In this document: one piece after another, positions 19,550 through 30,969 of the stretch
How the letters are laid out: every line of letters begins with the position of its first letter
Position numbering within the stretch: the stretch's first letter is position 1
Assembly: GCF_004322705.1 (NCBI RefSeq)
Contig: NZ_SIZZ01000001.1
Coordinates: 2,125,213 to 2,189,212, forward strand
Direction of reading: 5' to 3'
Length of the DNA stretch: 64,000 bases
Source: Dyella terrae
GTDB lineage: Bacteria; Pseudomonadota; Gammaproteobacteria; Xanthomonadales; Rhodanobacteraceae
Notes under the pieces: model-generated
What the model was told of the DNA's origin: nothing
Databases searched by the model: none
Seen by the model: only the letters and a program-made list of their open reading frames with translations
Program-made: the position numbers and the translations under genes

Positions 19550-19709
19550 TGGTTTCTTAATAGTGTACTTGTCGGTATTGAATCTTCTTACCGAAACCTC
19601 ATCTAAGCATCACCGGACCGAAACATTCCCCGTTCGACCGGAAACCAAGGCGGAGTTTTCCCCATCCCCTCCGCCAGACGCACCCGTAGTGCATAACAGG
19701 AGAATCTCC

Positions 19710-20300
19710 ATGAAGAAGTCGCTACTTGCCCTCGCCCTTGCCGCCGCCGGCCTGGCCGTCGTCCCTGCCGCCTTCGCGCAGAACGCCCCGGACAACGGTG
19801 GTTGGTTCATCAACGGCAATGTGGGTCGTACCTCGATCGACAAGGGCCCGTATGACGACAGCGACACCGGCTACGCCATCAATGGTGGCTACCGCTGGGC
19901 GATCACCCCGCGTTTCGCGCTGGGTGCGGAAGTCGGCTACAACGACCTGGGCAACATCCACGTCAAGAACATCTTCAACAGCAACGACGTCGTCGATAAG
20001 GGCAAGTCGCAGCTGCACGGCTGGACCGCCGGCGCCAATGCCCGCTTCAACATCGATCCGCAGTGGTACATCAGCGGTCGTGCGGGTCTGTACAGCTGGA
20101 AGGGCCACGGCCTGAGCAATGACGTCAACCCGGTCCGCAAGAGCCTGGATGACACCAGCTGGTACGGTGGCGTTGGCTTCGGCTACAACTTCACCAACAA
20201 CGTCAGCGTCGGTCTGAACTACGACTACTTCGACGCGAAGAAGAACCACGTCGACCTGAGCACCGACATGGTCTCGGTCAGCGCGGAATACCGCTTCTGA
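19710..20300 (+). CDS. Outer-membrane beta-barrel protein, paralog 2
   Basis: 196 aa, paralog of the preceding barrel. Signal peptide KKSLLALALAAAGLAVVPAAFA mirrors it, and GGWFINGNVGRTSID, LGAEVGYNDLGNIHVKNIFN, SWYGGVGFGYNFTNNVSVGL and the final VSVSAEYRF align with paralog 1. It lacks about 50 residues present there, mostly in extracellular-loop positions. ACAGGAGA lies before ATG 19710; the longer upstream ORF is non-coding. It has its own upstream region of 160 nt and a strong terminator, so it can be separately regulated. Confidence 0.86.
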   Translation: MKKSLLALALAAAGLAVVPAAFAQNAPDNGGWFINGNVGRTSIDKGPYDDSDTGYAINGGYRWAITPRFALGAEVGYNDLGNIHVKNIFNSNDVVDKGKSQLHGWTAGANARFNIDPQWYISGRAGLYSWKGHGLSNDVNPVRKSLDDTSWYGGVGFGYNFTNNVSVGLNYDYFDAKKNHVDLSTDMVSVSAEYRF

Positions 20301-20323
20301 TCTGACGATTCACCCGTTGAAGG

Positions 20324-20352
20324 AAAAAGGGCGCTTCAAGGCGCCCTTTTTC
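20324..20352 (+). terminator. Terminator after beta-barrel paralog 2
   Basis: Stem AAAAAGGGCGC (20324-20334), 6-nt loop, GCGCCCTTTTT (20341-20351). The T-run makes this a standard Rho-independent terminator 23 nt after the stop. Confidence 0.92.
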
Positions 20353-20494
20353 TTGGGCAGATTTCAGACATATCTGTACGGATATCGCCCTTGGCATCAC
20401 GCCATGTGGACTAGACTCAAAGAGCCGTCGCAAGCCACGCCGCGTGCGCCCGGTTTCCTGCGCGGATCGACTTGAGCAGCACATGGAGGTCAGC

Positions 20495-21133
20495 ATGGCC
20501 AAACTGGTTCTCACCACGTTCGACTGGGTCCCCGACATGCCGCGGGGTTATGTGCGCGACCTGCGCATTCGCTGGGCACTCGAAGAAGCGGGGCTGCCCT
20601 ACAGCGTCGAAAGCACCTCATTCAAAAGCCGTGGCGCGGAGCACTTCGCGCACCAACCGTTCGGACAGGTCCCCTGGCTGACCCATGGCGAGATCTCGCT
20701 GTTCGAAAGCGGCGCCATCCTGCACTACCTCGGCCACCTGGGCGAAGGCCTGCTTCCTCGCGACGACGACATGCGGCTCACCGCCATCGAGTGGCTGTTT
20801 GCCGCCCTCAACTCCGTGGAAATGGCGAGCTTGCCGTGGTCGCTGTTCGTGTTTTCCGGCGACGACAGCGCATCGCCCATGCGCAAGCAGTTCGATGCTT
20901 TCGTGCACTCGCGCCTGCAGCACCTCGAGCCCATCCTCGCCAAACGCGAGTGGATGGCCGGCACCTTCTCGGTGGCGGACATCGCCATGGCCGACGTCCT
21001 GCGCCTGCTTGATCGCTTCGGCGCGCTTGCCGATTACGCCGCGGCACGCACCTATCTTGATCGCGCCACCGCGCGGCCGGCTTTCAGGAAAGCCCTCGCC
21101 GACCAGATGGCGCATTTCGCCGCCGCCGACTGA
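20495..21133 (+). CDS. Glutathione S-transferase family protein
   Basis: 212-aa cytosolic GST. The N-terminal thioredoxin-fold domain includes RIRWALEEAGLPYSVE, FGQVPWLTHGEISLFESGAI (cis-Pro and glutathione-binding E-S) and LHYLG. The C-terminal helical domain has REWMAGTFSVADIAMADVLR, the N-capping motif of GSTs. ATG 20495 follows GGAGG by 5 nt; the longer ORF start is not supported. It stands alone, convergent with the large autotransporter. The substrate is unknown; detoxification is the family default. Confidence 0.9.
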   Translation: MAKLVLTTFDWVPDMPRGYVRDLRIRWALEEAGLPYSVESTSFKSRGAEHFAHQPFGQVPWLTHGEISLFESGAILHYLGHLGEGLLPRDDDMRLTAIEWLFAALNSVEMASLPWSLFVFSGDDSASPMRKQFDAFVHSRLQHLEPILAKREWMAGTFSVADIAMADVLRLLDRFGALADYAAARTYLDRATARPAFRKALADQMAHFAAAD

Positions 21134-21140
21134 ACGCCCC

Positions 21141-21167
21141 AAAAGAAACGGGGCCCGAAGGCCCCGT
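21141..21167 (-). terminator. Terminator for the TIG-repeat autotransporter gene
   Basis: On the minus strand, ACGGGGCC (21167-21160), loop TTCG, GGCCCCGT (21155-21148), then TTCTTTT. It lies just after the stop at 21176. The UUCG loop makes it very stable. Confidence 0.88.
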
Positions 21168-21175
21168 CCCCAGGT

Positions 21176-24100
21176 TCAGGGATCGAACCGTTTTTCCACG
21201 CCCAGCAGAATCGACTGGTTCTCGCGCGAATTGTTTTCGATCAGGTTCTGGTACTCGAAGCGAATCAGCCAACCCTTCAGCGTCTGCAGCTGAATGCCCG
21301 CACCGAGCATGGTGCGATGGCTCGACTGGCCGGTCAGCGAGGCCTGGTACAACGGCCCGCTGAGCAGATCCGCGTAGCGCATGTTCGCCACGCCGGAACC
21401 CTGGAAGTCATGCTGGAACTCCGCACGCAAGGTCGGCAGCCACATGCCGTACCCGGACTTGATCGTCCACTCGGCACGCACGCCCAGGTTGCCCGTCGTG
21501 GTCTTGACCGACTGGCGTTCGATGCTCAGCGCGTTCTGCCCCGATGCCTGTTCCGTATAGCCGTCCAATTGGGCATGCGCCATATCCAGGCGCGCATACG
21601 GGGACAGCGTCCAGGTCTCCTTGCGCTGCTCATAACCCAGCGCGATCGAACCAAACCACTGCTTGCCATCGCGACTGCCGGTCGCGCGACTACCATCGCT
21701 GGTGACATAGCGACGCGAGTCGAACGACAGCCACTGGTAACCCAGCAAGCCGTCCACGTAGACGTTGGCCGTCGGGCGATAGCTGGCGTAGAACGCAAGG
21801 TTGTAGCTGTCCGTCGTGCTGCGGCTGTCGTGCTTGCCGATATCCGACACGTCATGGCCATAGCCGACACCCGCGCCCACGGCGAGCTGGTCGTTGATGC
21901 GCTTGTCCGCACCCACGCTCAGGCCCGAGGTCGAGAAATCGATGCCGTTGTCACTGGTACCCGGCTGGCTCTTGCCGAAATTCAGCGCGCCGCCCGTCCA
22001 CACCGTGATGCCGCCCGGCAGGCTGCCCTTGTCCGTCGCACTACTTACCGGCGTGCCCGACGGTTCGTTCGGGTCGACCAGGTAGCGACGCGACCACGTG
22101 TCATCACCCGTGCCACGCAAGCCCTGCATGGGGTCGCGATTCTGGCGGCTGGCCGAACTCAGCGTGATGCCATTGCTGAACCCGCTCGCATCAGCGCCGC
22201 TGTGCAGACGCTCCAGGCGCTGCTGGAAGTTGGTGATCTGACCCTGCGCCATGCGACGCGTGGAGTTCACCTGCGCATTGAGCACGCCCAGCACTTCGGC
22301 ATCCTTCGAAGGATCCACGCGTGCCGTCACCGTGACAGAAACGACGCCCGGCTCCGACGTCGCATACGCATTGGACAGCGTGTAGCTCAGCTGCGCGACG
22401 CCACTAAAACCAGAAGACGCGATGAAGTTGAGCTTGTACGCACCGGCACTGCCCGAAACCGTCGCCGTACCCGCATTGTTCGGCGACACCGACACAAGGT
22501 TGGCCGCCGTGAACGGACCGCCATGCGCGGTCGACGTCAGGTCCACCTGCGTCGACGCGCCAGCCAGCACCTGCGCGTTCAGTGACGGCGCCATCGGCAC
22601 GGGGTTAACCGTGATCGTGGCGTGCGCCGGCAGCGATGTGCCGAACGGGTTGCTCAGCGTGTAATCGAACATGACCTCACCCGACGCGTCGATGGCCGGC
22701 GTATACGCGATATCCGTACCGGTGATCGTCAGCACGCCCGTGGCCGGCGGCGTTGCCACGTTCGCCCCGGTGAACGGACCACCCGTCGCACCTTGCGCCG
22801 CATGCAGCGTTACCGTCTTGCCGGCAAGCACCGACACGGTGATCGGCTGCACCACCGGCACGGCGAGCGGCGTCACGGAAATGGTCACCGTGGCCTGGTT
22901 GGAGGTGCCGCCCGGGCCGCTGGCCGTGTACGTGAAGCTGTCCGTCCCAAAGAAATTCGTCGCGGGCGCGTACTCCACATTCAGACCATGCACCGTCGCC
23001 GTGCCATGAGCAGGCGCCTTGCCGATGTCGATGCTCGTCAACGGACCGGTATCGTTATTCGTCACCGAAATCATCACGACGTTGTTTGCCGGCGTCGTTG
23101 CCGTGTCATCGACAACCACCGGCCTGGGCTGGTTGATACCTACGGAGAACGGCAGCGAACCCTTGAAGTTGAGCGAGTCTGTCGCCGTCACCGTGAAATT
23201 GAAGGTGCCTGCCGCCGTCGGCGTGCCTGAGACGACACCCGCCGTGGACAGGGTGACGCCAGCGGGTAGCGCGCCGCTCGTCACGGCGTACGTGTAGCTC
23301 CCAACGCCACCAGATGCGGACATCTGGCCGCTGAATGCCTCGCCCACCTGCCCGTTGGACAACGTTGATGCGCTGAGGTCAATCGTCGGCGGGTCGATGA
23401 CCAGGCTTACGTTCCATGACGCCGTCTGCCCGGCCTGATCCATCACCTTCACGGTGATCGGGAACGTGCCGGCCTGGGTCGGCGTGCCGGAAAGCATGCC
23501 CGACGGTGACAAGGTGATGCCATTGGGCAGCGTGCCGGACACCGTGAAGTCGTATGGCGGGGCGCCGTTTGCCGCGACGATCGTCTGATTGTACGTACCC
23601 GGAATTCGTCCCGATGGCAGCGACGTGGTGACGAAAGAAACTGCACCGCCAGGGACCACAACGCTGAAGGTCTGAGAGACGGTCGGCGCGGGGAGGAATG
23701 CCGTGTTACCGCTCTGATCGGCATTGATCGTGCAGGATCCGGGCGCCGTGAGCAGCAGTGAATTCCCCGAGGTCAGCTTGCAGATGTTCGGCGTCGCACT
23801 GGTGAACAGCACCGGGTCACCCGAATCGGCCGTCGCACTCAACGTCACCGTCGCGCCGAAGTTCTGCGGGCCCGGATTGGCGAAGGTGATCGACTGCGGC
23901 CCTTTCGGCGTCACCGCTGGCGATGCTCCCGATGGCGCGCTCGCGCCGATGGCATTGATGGCCTTCACCGTAAACGTGTATGCCGTGCCGTTCGTAAGAC
24001 CCGTGACCGTGATGGGCGACGACGCGCCCGAACCGGTAATGCCACCGTTCGCCGTCACCTCATAACCGGTGATCGTCGAGCCGCCATCGCTCACGGGCGG

Positions 24101-26218
24101 CGTGAAGTACACGATCGCGTTCTTGTCCCCTGCCGTCACCGAACCGACGACCGGTGAGCCCGGGATCTGGAGATAGCTGAATTGCACATTCCCCGGCAGG
24201 CTGGTGCCATCGCTGCCGCTGACCGTGATGTCGACGGTGCTGCCCAGGGTGCCGGCCGGCGCGAAGGCCGTCACGGATGTCGAGCTACCCGCGGTAACGT
24301 TGGTAGCGGCGACGGTGCCGAATTTGACCGCGGTGACGTTGCCCAGGTTTGTACCGGTAATTGTGACTTGCGTACCGCCCGCTGCCGGCCCCGCCGCCGG
24401 GGAGATGCCGGTGACGGTGGGCGCAGAGGAGTACGTGAAAACGTTCGACCCGCCATTCCCGTTCGTCCCGCCAGCCGTCGTCACCTTGACGTTGGTCGCC
24501 CCGGCGGCGTTGGCCGGTGTCATGGCACTGATCTGCGTGTCGCTGTCGACCGAGTAGGAGCTGGCAGCCGCGCCGCCGAACGTCAGCGATGTCACACCAG
24601 AAAAACCGGTGCCCGTAATCGTCACCCTCGTGCCGCCGAACACCGGCCCGCTGGTCGGCGACATGCCCGTGATGGTCGGTGCGGAGACAAAGGTGAAGTG
24701 ATCGCTTGCGTTTGCTGCACTCGTACCGCTTGGCGTCGTAACGCGCACGTCCACCGTACCGGTTCCGGCAGGCGAAGTCGCCGTTATCGAGGTTGCGGAA
24801 AGGGTGGTAAAGGACGTTGCCGACGTTCCACCAAACGTGACGTCGGTAACGCCGCTGAAGTTGGTACCCGTGATGGTCACCGATGTTCCGCCAGCCGTGG
24901 GGCCGGCAGTCGGCCCAATGCCCGTCACCGTCGGCGCCGGGATATACGTGAACTGATCTGCCGCACTGGTGGCGCTCGTCCCGCCCGTCGTGGTCACGCG
25001 GACATCGACCGTTCCGCTGCCTGCAGGCGACGTCGCTGTGATGCTTGTTGCGCTGACCACCGTGATGCCCGTCGCGGCCACGCCACCGAAGGTCACCGCC
25101 GTCGCGCCACTGAAGTTGGTGCCGGTGATCGTCACCGGCGTACCGCCCGCAGGCGCGCCCGAGGTCGGACTGATCGACACGACCGTTGGCGCGGCAACGT
25201 AAGTGAATTGATCGCTCGCGCTCGTCGTACTGGTGCCACCCGACGTGGTGACGGTAATGTCGAGGGTGCCGGCGCCGTGCGCGGGATTGGTTGCCGTGAT
25301 CTGCGTGTCGTTGTTTACCGTGTATCCCGTCGCGCTCGTTGCGCCAAAGGTGACGGCGGTCGCGTTCAAAAATCCCGTTCCATTAATGATGACCGTCGTA
25401 CCACCGGCGGTCGGCCCCGCCGTGGGAGAGACGGACGCGATCACAGGCGGGTTCACGTAGGTGTAGGACGTCGTGGCTGAGGAGAACGCGTTGGTCACCG
25501 TCACCGGCACTACGCCCACCGCCATCGCCGGCGTGGTCACCTGGATCTGCGTCGGACTGTCGATCGTGAAAGTGCTGAGCACGCCTCCGATCTGGACACT
25601 CTCCGTGCTGGCAAGGCTGATGCCCGTGATGGTGATCTTCGAGCCGCCCGCAATCGGGCCCGAGGCAGGAGAGATGCCAGAGATCGTCGGCGCGGGGGTC
25701 GTCACCCCGATCACCACCGGCGCATCTGTCCTGAGATCGTTGTTCTGGTCGACAAAGAGCTGGATCCCTTCGACGCTGGGCTGTCCGCCTACCAGGGTGA
25801 TCCTGTAGATCGGGTCACCCTCGGGATCGGAGAAGCCGGTCAGGGTGAACTGGTACTGGTTACCCTTGGAAGTCCCAACCGTGAACTGGGAACCTATCGC
25901 CGGATTGAGGTTTTCCCCCATCGAAGCACCGAGGCCGTTTCCGGATAGGTCACAGGTCATATCCAGCGCGACACCGGCCTGCACGTCACCCACCTTCGAA
26001 AACGACAGCCCGGTCGGGCATGCTGCCCAGGCGCGCCCTGGCATCGCACAGGCAAGCAACAACATCGCCAGCGAAGCCGTGGCAATGCGAAGCTTCCGGC
26101 GTGGTGGCGTCGCTGCCACGGATGCGACGTCTGGCCTGGGTGCCTGACCCTTTCCAAACACACGCCCCAGCCAATCCCGACCACGGCACAGGGCCGTCCG
26201 GATGCGATAAACCATCAT
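21176..26218 (-). CDS. Giant TIG/IPT-repeat autotransporter
   Basis: About 1680 aa, surface-exposed or secreted by the type V route. A long N-terminal extension (MMVYRIRTALCRGRDW) precedes the hydrophobic LRIATASLAMLLLACAMPG and cleavage near residue 65 (AWA-A). Six TIG/IPT repeats start near residue 176, each with a pattern such as PTVTGIGPTAGPTAGGTSVT. A fibronectin III-like unit (about 710-800), two He_PIG-like putative Ig units (SGTPTQAGTFPITV, SGTPTAAGTFNFTV) and several cadherin/Big-like units follow. The last ~280 residues are an autotransporter barrel (from about 1400). ATG 26218 is favoured because AGGGGA precedes it. Adhesion is the likely role, from domain content only. Confidence 0.85.
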   Translation of the reverse strand: MMVYRIRTALCRGRDWLGRVFGKGQAPRPDVASVAATPPRRKLRIATASLAMLLLACAMPGRAWAACPTGLSFSKVGDVQAGVALDMTCDLSGNGLGASMGENLNPAIGSQFTVGTSKGNQYQFTLTGFSDPEGDPIYRITLVGGQPSVEGIQLFVDQNNDLRTDAPVVIGVTTPAPTISGISPASGPIAGGSKITITGISLASTESVQIGGVLSTFTIDSPTQIQVTTPAMAVGVVPVTVTNAFSSATTSYTYVNPPVIASVSPTAGPTAGGTTVIINGTGFLNATAVTFGATSATGYTVNNDTQITATNPAHGAGTLDITVTTSGGTSTTSASDQFTYVAAPTVVSISPTSGAPAGGTPVTITGTNFSGATAVTFGGVAATGITVVSATSITATSPAGSGTVDVRVTTTGGTSATSAADQFTYIPAPTVTGIGPTAGPTAGGTSVTITGTNFSGVTDVTFGGTSATSFTTLSATSITATSPAGTGTVDVRVTTPSGTSAANASDHFTFVSAPTITGMSPTSGPVFGGTRVTITGTGFSGVTSLTFGGAAASSYSVDSDTQISAMTPANAAGATNVKVTTAGGTNGNGGSNVFTYSSAPTVTGISPAAGPAAGGTQVTITGTNLGNVTAVKFGTVAATNVTAGSSTSVTAFAPAGTLGSTVDITVSGSDGTSLPGNVQFSYLQIPGSPVVGSVTAGDKNAIVYFTPPVSDGGSTITGYEVTANGGITGSGASSPITVTGLTNGTAYTFTVKAINAIGASAPSGASPAVTPKGPQSITFANPGPQNFGATVTLSATADSGDPVLFTSATPNICKLTSGNSLLLTAPGSCTINADQSGNTAFLPAPTVSQTFSVVVPGGAVSFVTTSLPSGRIPGTYNQTIVAANGAPPYDFTVSGTLPNGITLSPSGMLSGTPTQAGTFPITVKVMDQAGQTASWNVSLVIDPPTIDLSASTLSNGQVGEAFSGQMSASGGVGSYTYAVTSGALPAGVTLSTAGVVSGTPTAAGTFNFTVTATDSLNFKGSLPFSVGINQPRPVVVDDTATTPANNVVMISVTNNDTGPLTSIDIGKAPAHGTATVHGLNVEYAPATNFFGTDSFTYTASGPGGTSNQATVTISVTPLAVPVVQPITVSVLAGKTVTLHAAQGATGGPFTGANVATPPATGVLTITGTDIAYTPAIDASGEVMFDYTLSNPFGTSLPAHATITVNPVPMAPSLNAQVLAGASTQVDLTSTAHGGPFTAANLVSVSPNNAGTATVSGSAGAYKLNFIASSGFSGVAQLSYTLSNAYATSEPGVVSVTVTARVDPSKDAEVLGVLNAQVNSTRRMAQGQITNFQQRLERLHSGADASGFSNGITLSSASRQNRDPMQGLRGTGDDTWSRRYLVDPNEPSGTPVSSATDKGSLPGGITVWTGGALNFGKSQPGTSDNGIDFSTSGLSVGADKRINDQLAVGAGVGYGHDVSDIGKHDSRSTTDSYNLAFYASYRPTANVYVDGLLGYQWLSFDSRRYVTSDGSRATGSRDGKQWFGSIALGYEQRKETWTLSPYARLDMAHAQLDGYTEQASGQNALSIERQSVKTTTGNLGVRAEWTIKSGYGMWLPTLRAEFQHDFQGSGVANMRYADLLSGPLYQASLTGQSSHRTMLGAGIQLQTLKGWLIRFEYQNLIENNSRENQSILLGVEKRFDP

Positions 26219-26788
26219 TGGTAATCCCCTGTTCCTGTTGACGCACCGATGACCGCCCAGCGAGCGGCATCGGTTTGCTGCTTGTTTGCACCACCGCATG
26301 ATCTTACGAAGCGGGCGATAAGAGGTAGTGCGCAAAAGATGGCGACATCTGGTCACGCGAATGCGAGACCGGGGCGGTCGGCGGCGATGACCGGGACCCG
26401 CGATCGCAGTTTATGACTGCAAACCATGCGCGTCACTTATAGACGCCACGCAAATCGCCATGGTAGGTTTTTACGCAAGGGGGAAATCATGGTTATTTTT
26501 TGCGCCGCTCAGGCAGCGGCAGCGGGCGCGTGTGCCTCACACATGCGCGCGCCGCCGCATCGTGTCGCCGTCACGTCACTGCAGGTCCGTCCCAGTCACC
26601 GCGGACCTTCGCGCGACTCGCAGGATTTGCTCCAGGCCCGTCCGCCACATCGTTAGCGAAGGCCTCCGTACCCATCGTTCAAATCCCGAACTGCGCCTGG
26701 AATGGCGCGGCCTCGCGGCGCATGGCGTCTGAACGTTTGTTCGTGTCTGCCAAGGCAGGCTTATATAAAACCAGGGGAGATTCCAGGA
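26219..26788. other. Divergent intergenic region, possible small ORF
   Basis: 570 nt between the autotransporter and the lipoprotein, presumably holding both promoters. A 56-codon ORF at 26489-26656 starts after AAGGGGGAAATC, a good ribosome site, but its Arg/His/Pro-rich sequence looks non-biological after residue 20. I see no tRNA or recognisable riboswitch here. Confidence 0.45.
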
Positions 26789-27481
26789 ATGAAATACCGC
26801 ATTGGATCGTTTCTAGTCGCAGTGGCGGCCTTGATGAGCGGCTGCGCCGTTGCTCCACAACGCCCCATCGCTTTTGCCGCGCCGTCGGGCACCACCCAGG
26901 CCGAAAAGGTCGGCATCGCCATGACCGCCCTGCCCAAGGTCGACACATCACTCCCGGGCGCGGGTTGCCTGTTGTGCATGGCGGCGGCTTCGCTGGCCAA
27001 TGAGAAGCTGACGTCGTATGCCCATTCGCTTCCCGCCGAAGGCCTTCCCCACTTGAAGAACGACGTGGCCGACCTGCTGCGCAAGCAGGGCGTCAATGTC
27101 GTCGTTATCGATGAACCCCTTGTCGTGGACAAGCTTCCCAAAGCCACGGCCAAGGGTGACGACATCCCGAGAAAGGACTATTCGTCGCTGCGCACGAAAT
27201 ACAGCATCGACCACCTGATCGTCATCGATATCCAGCAAATAGGATTCGAGCGGACCTATGCCGACTATTTCCCCACCAGTGATCCCAAAGGTGCAGTCAC
27301 CGGCGTTGGCTATGAAGTGAATCTCGGCACCAATACCTACGAGTGGTATTCGCCACTGTCGATCCGCATCAGCACCGATGGCAAGTGGGATGAGCCGCCG
27401 ATGTTCCCCGGCCTTACCAATGCCTACTACCAGGCGCTGGAAACCAGCAAGGACGACCTGCTCAAGCCCTTCCGGGGCTGA
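26789..27481 (+). CDS. Hypothetical lipoprotein
   Basis: 230-aa lipoprotein: KYRIGSFLVAVAALMSGC ends in a lipobox with Cys19. ATG 26789 has AGGGGAGA upstream; the longer ORF start is not supported. The mature domain includes a conserved-looking core (YSIDHLIVIDIQQIGFERTY and GYEVNLGTNTYEWYSPLSIR), suggesting an alpha/beta envelope domain like those that present paralog-specific lipoproteins, but I recognise no named family. It is followed by another exported protein in the same orientation. Confidence 0.72.
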   Translation: MKYRIGSFLVAVAALMSGCAVAPQRPIAFAAPSGTTQAEKVGIAMTALPKVDTSLPGAGCLLCMAAASLANEKLTSYAHSLPAEGLPHLKNDVADLLRKQGVNVVVIDEPLVVDKLPKATAKGDDIPRKDYSSLRTKYSIDHLIVIDIQQIGFERTYADYFPTSDPKGAVTGVGYEVNLGTNTYEWYSPLSIRISTDGKWDEPPMFPGLTNAYYQALETSKDDLLKPFRG

Positions 27482-27496
27482 GAGGTCACGCGTCTT

Positions 27497-27527
27497 CCCG
27501 CAGGGTCGGATCGACCGATCCTGCGGG
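27497..27527. terminator. Hairpin between two exported-protein genes
   Basis: Stem CCCGCAGG (27497-27504) with CCTGCGGG (27520-27527), extended inward by TCGG/CCGA. No T-run follows, so it may be a weak terminator or an mRNA-stability element between the genes at 26789 and 27550. Confidence 0.55.
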
Positions 27528-27549
27528 ATCCCAACGCTTCCATAGGGAC

Positions 27550-28479
27550 ATGCACCCAATGAATCGCCATTCGCCCTGGCTCGCTGGCCTGACCCTGGCC
27601 CTGCTCGCGGCCCTTCCTTCAAGCACCACAGCGACCCAGGCGGCCGCCGCCGTCGCTCCCGTTCCGGCCGGCGCCGACCTTCACTGGTCGCTCCAGTTGC
27701 CACCCCGTGAGGATGTCCTCTATCGCGGCTTGGCGAACTTCGACCAGGCCGGCGTGGAGCAAAACGGCTTCCTGTACCCCGCCCCCAACGTCCCGGTCGC
27801 CCTGGTCGCCATGCTGACTCGTGGCTCACTATTGAGTTCCAGCAAAGAAAAACAGAAGAGAGAGATCCAGGCCGAAGCCAACAAGGTGCTGGAGCCTTTT
27901 GCCTCGCTCCTTTCCGAATTTCACGCCAGCGATCTTCTGCGCAGGAGTCTTGTGCTTTCGGCTTCAGGGGCAGGCGTCGATCTGGTCAAAAGCGGAGATC
28001 ACCCGCAATCGTGGTTGATGCTCGTCGCGCCGGTGTACTCGATGACGCAGGACCGCAGCGCCATGGTGCTCGACAACCTTGTCGCCATTTACGCGCCAGG
28101 CGAGTCGAAAACGCCCAGCTACCACAACACGATTCGCGTCGTGGGCGAAACGAAAACGGCACCCGAACTCACGCAGTTCTGGTCCGACCAACAGGGCGAA
28201 GCGCTGCGAGAAGAAAGCGCACAGTTGCTCGCCATCTCGCTCGACGTTGCGCTTGCTGATGCCACGGGCAAATCCGAAGGTTCCGCATTCAAGACCATTC
28301 GATACGTTGAAGGCAGCGAACAACATTTCGAGCGCGGGCGGCCACTGACAGAACAATGCGGCCGAATGCTTTTGCCCACGCTGAGAGGTTCGCTCATGTC
28401 GGTCATGCTCAAACCCGACATCGATGCAACGCCAGTGCATTGTGAAAGCCGCACCCGGGACGAAAGCCGTTCGGGTTAG
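27550..28479 (+). CDS. Hypothetical secreted protein
   Basis: 309 aa with an N-terminal signal (SPWLAGLTLALLAALPSSTT, cleavage near residue 30-35). The mature sequence is soluble, with an acidic-basic mixed composition and no catalytic motif I recognise. Segments such as VLYRGLANFDQAGVEQNGFL and LVAPVYSMTQDRSAMVLDNL look like a folded domain. ATG 27550 or 27559 could be the start; the AGGGA ribosome site lies only 2 nt before the first, so the second is also plausible. It is 68 nt after the lipoprotein gene and is closed by a terminator, so the two may form one exported unit. Confidence 0.7.
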   Translation: MHPMNRHSPWLAGLTLALLAALPSSTTATQAAAAVAPVPAGADLHWSLQLPPREDVLYRGLANFDQAGVEQNGFLYPAPNVPVALVAMLTRGSLLSSSKEKQKREIQAEANKVLEPFASLLSEFHASDLLRRSLVLSASGAGVDLVKSGDHPQSWLMLVAPVYSMTQDRSAMVLDNLVAIYAPGESKTPSYHNTIRVVGETKTAPELTQFWSDQQGEALREESAQLLAISLDVALADATGKSEGSAFKTIRYVEGSEQHFERGRPLTEQCGRMLLPTLRGSLMSVMLKPDIDATPVHCESRTRDESRSG

Positions 28480-28509
28480 CCAGCCCTTCGAAAACGGGAC
28501 CCAACCACC

Positions 28510-28534
28510 GGGGGCGTCTGACGCCCCCTTTTTT
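28510..28534 (+). terminator. Terminator after the secreted-protein gene
   Basis: Stem GGGGGCGT (28510-28517) with ACGCCCCC (28521-28528), triloop, then six T residues. It lies 31 nt after the stop and insulates the following TonB-receptor operon. Confidence 0.9.
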
Positions 28535-28661
28535 GTGCGCCGCGACACGCGGATGGACTGCCGAAAGGTCGCCAATGTTACTTTTTGACCATTGACACGT
28601 TTCTGTTATTTCGTTATCACCTACAGCAACGGGATGACCCGGTTCACGTGGGGGACGTGTC

Positions 28662-30941
<2,280 letters not shown>

Positions 30942-30969
30942 TCCACGCGACGCCCAGCGGAGATTCACC

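Noticed and set aside
22200-25800. Plus-strand ORFs inside the TIG autotransporter
   Set aside because: Repeat-rich antisense frames; the minus frame has a signal peptide, repeats and a barrel.
26665-26690. A tRNA T-arm-like GTTCAAATCCC
   Set aside because: No acceptor stem, anticodon arm or CCA-side pairing can be built around it.
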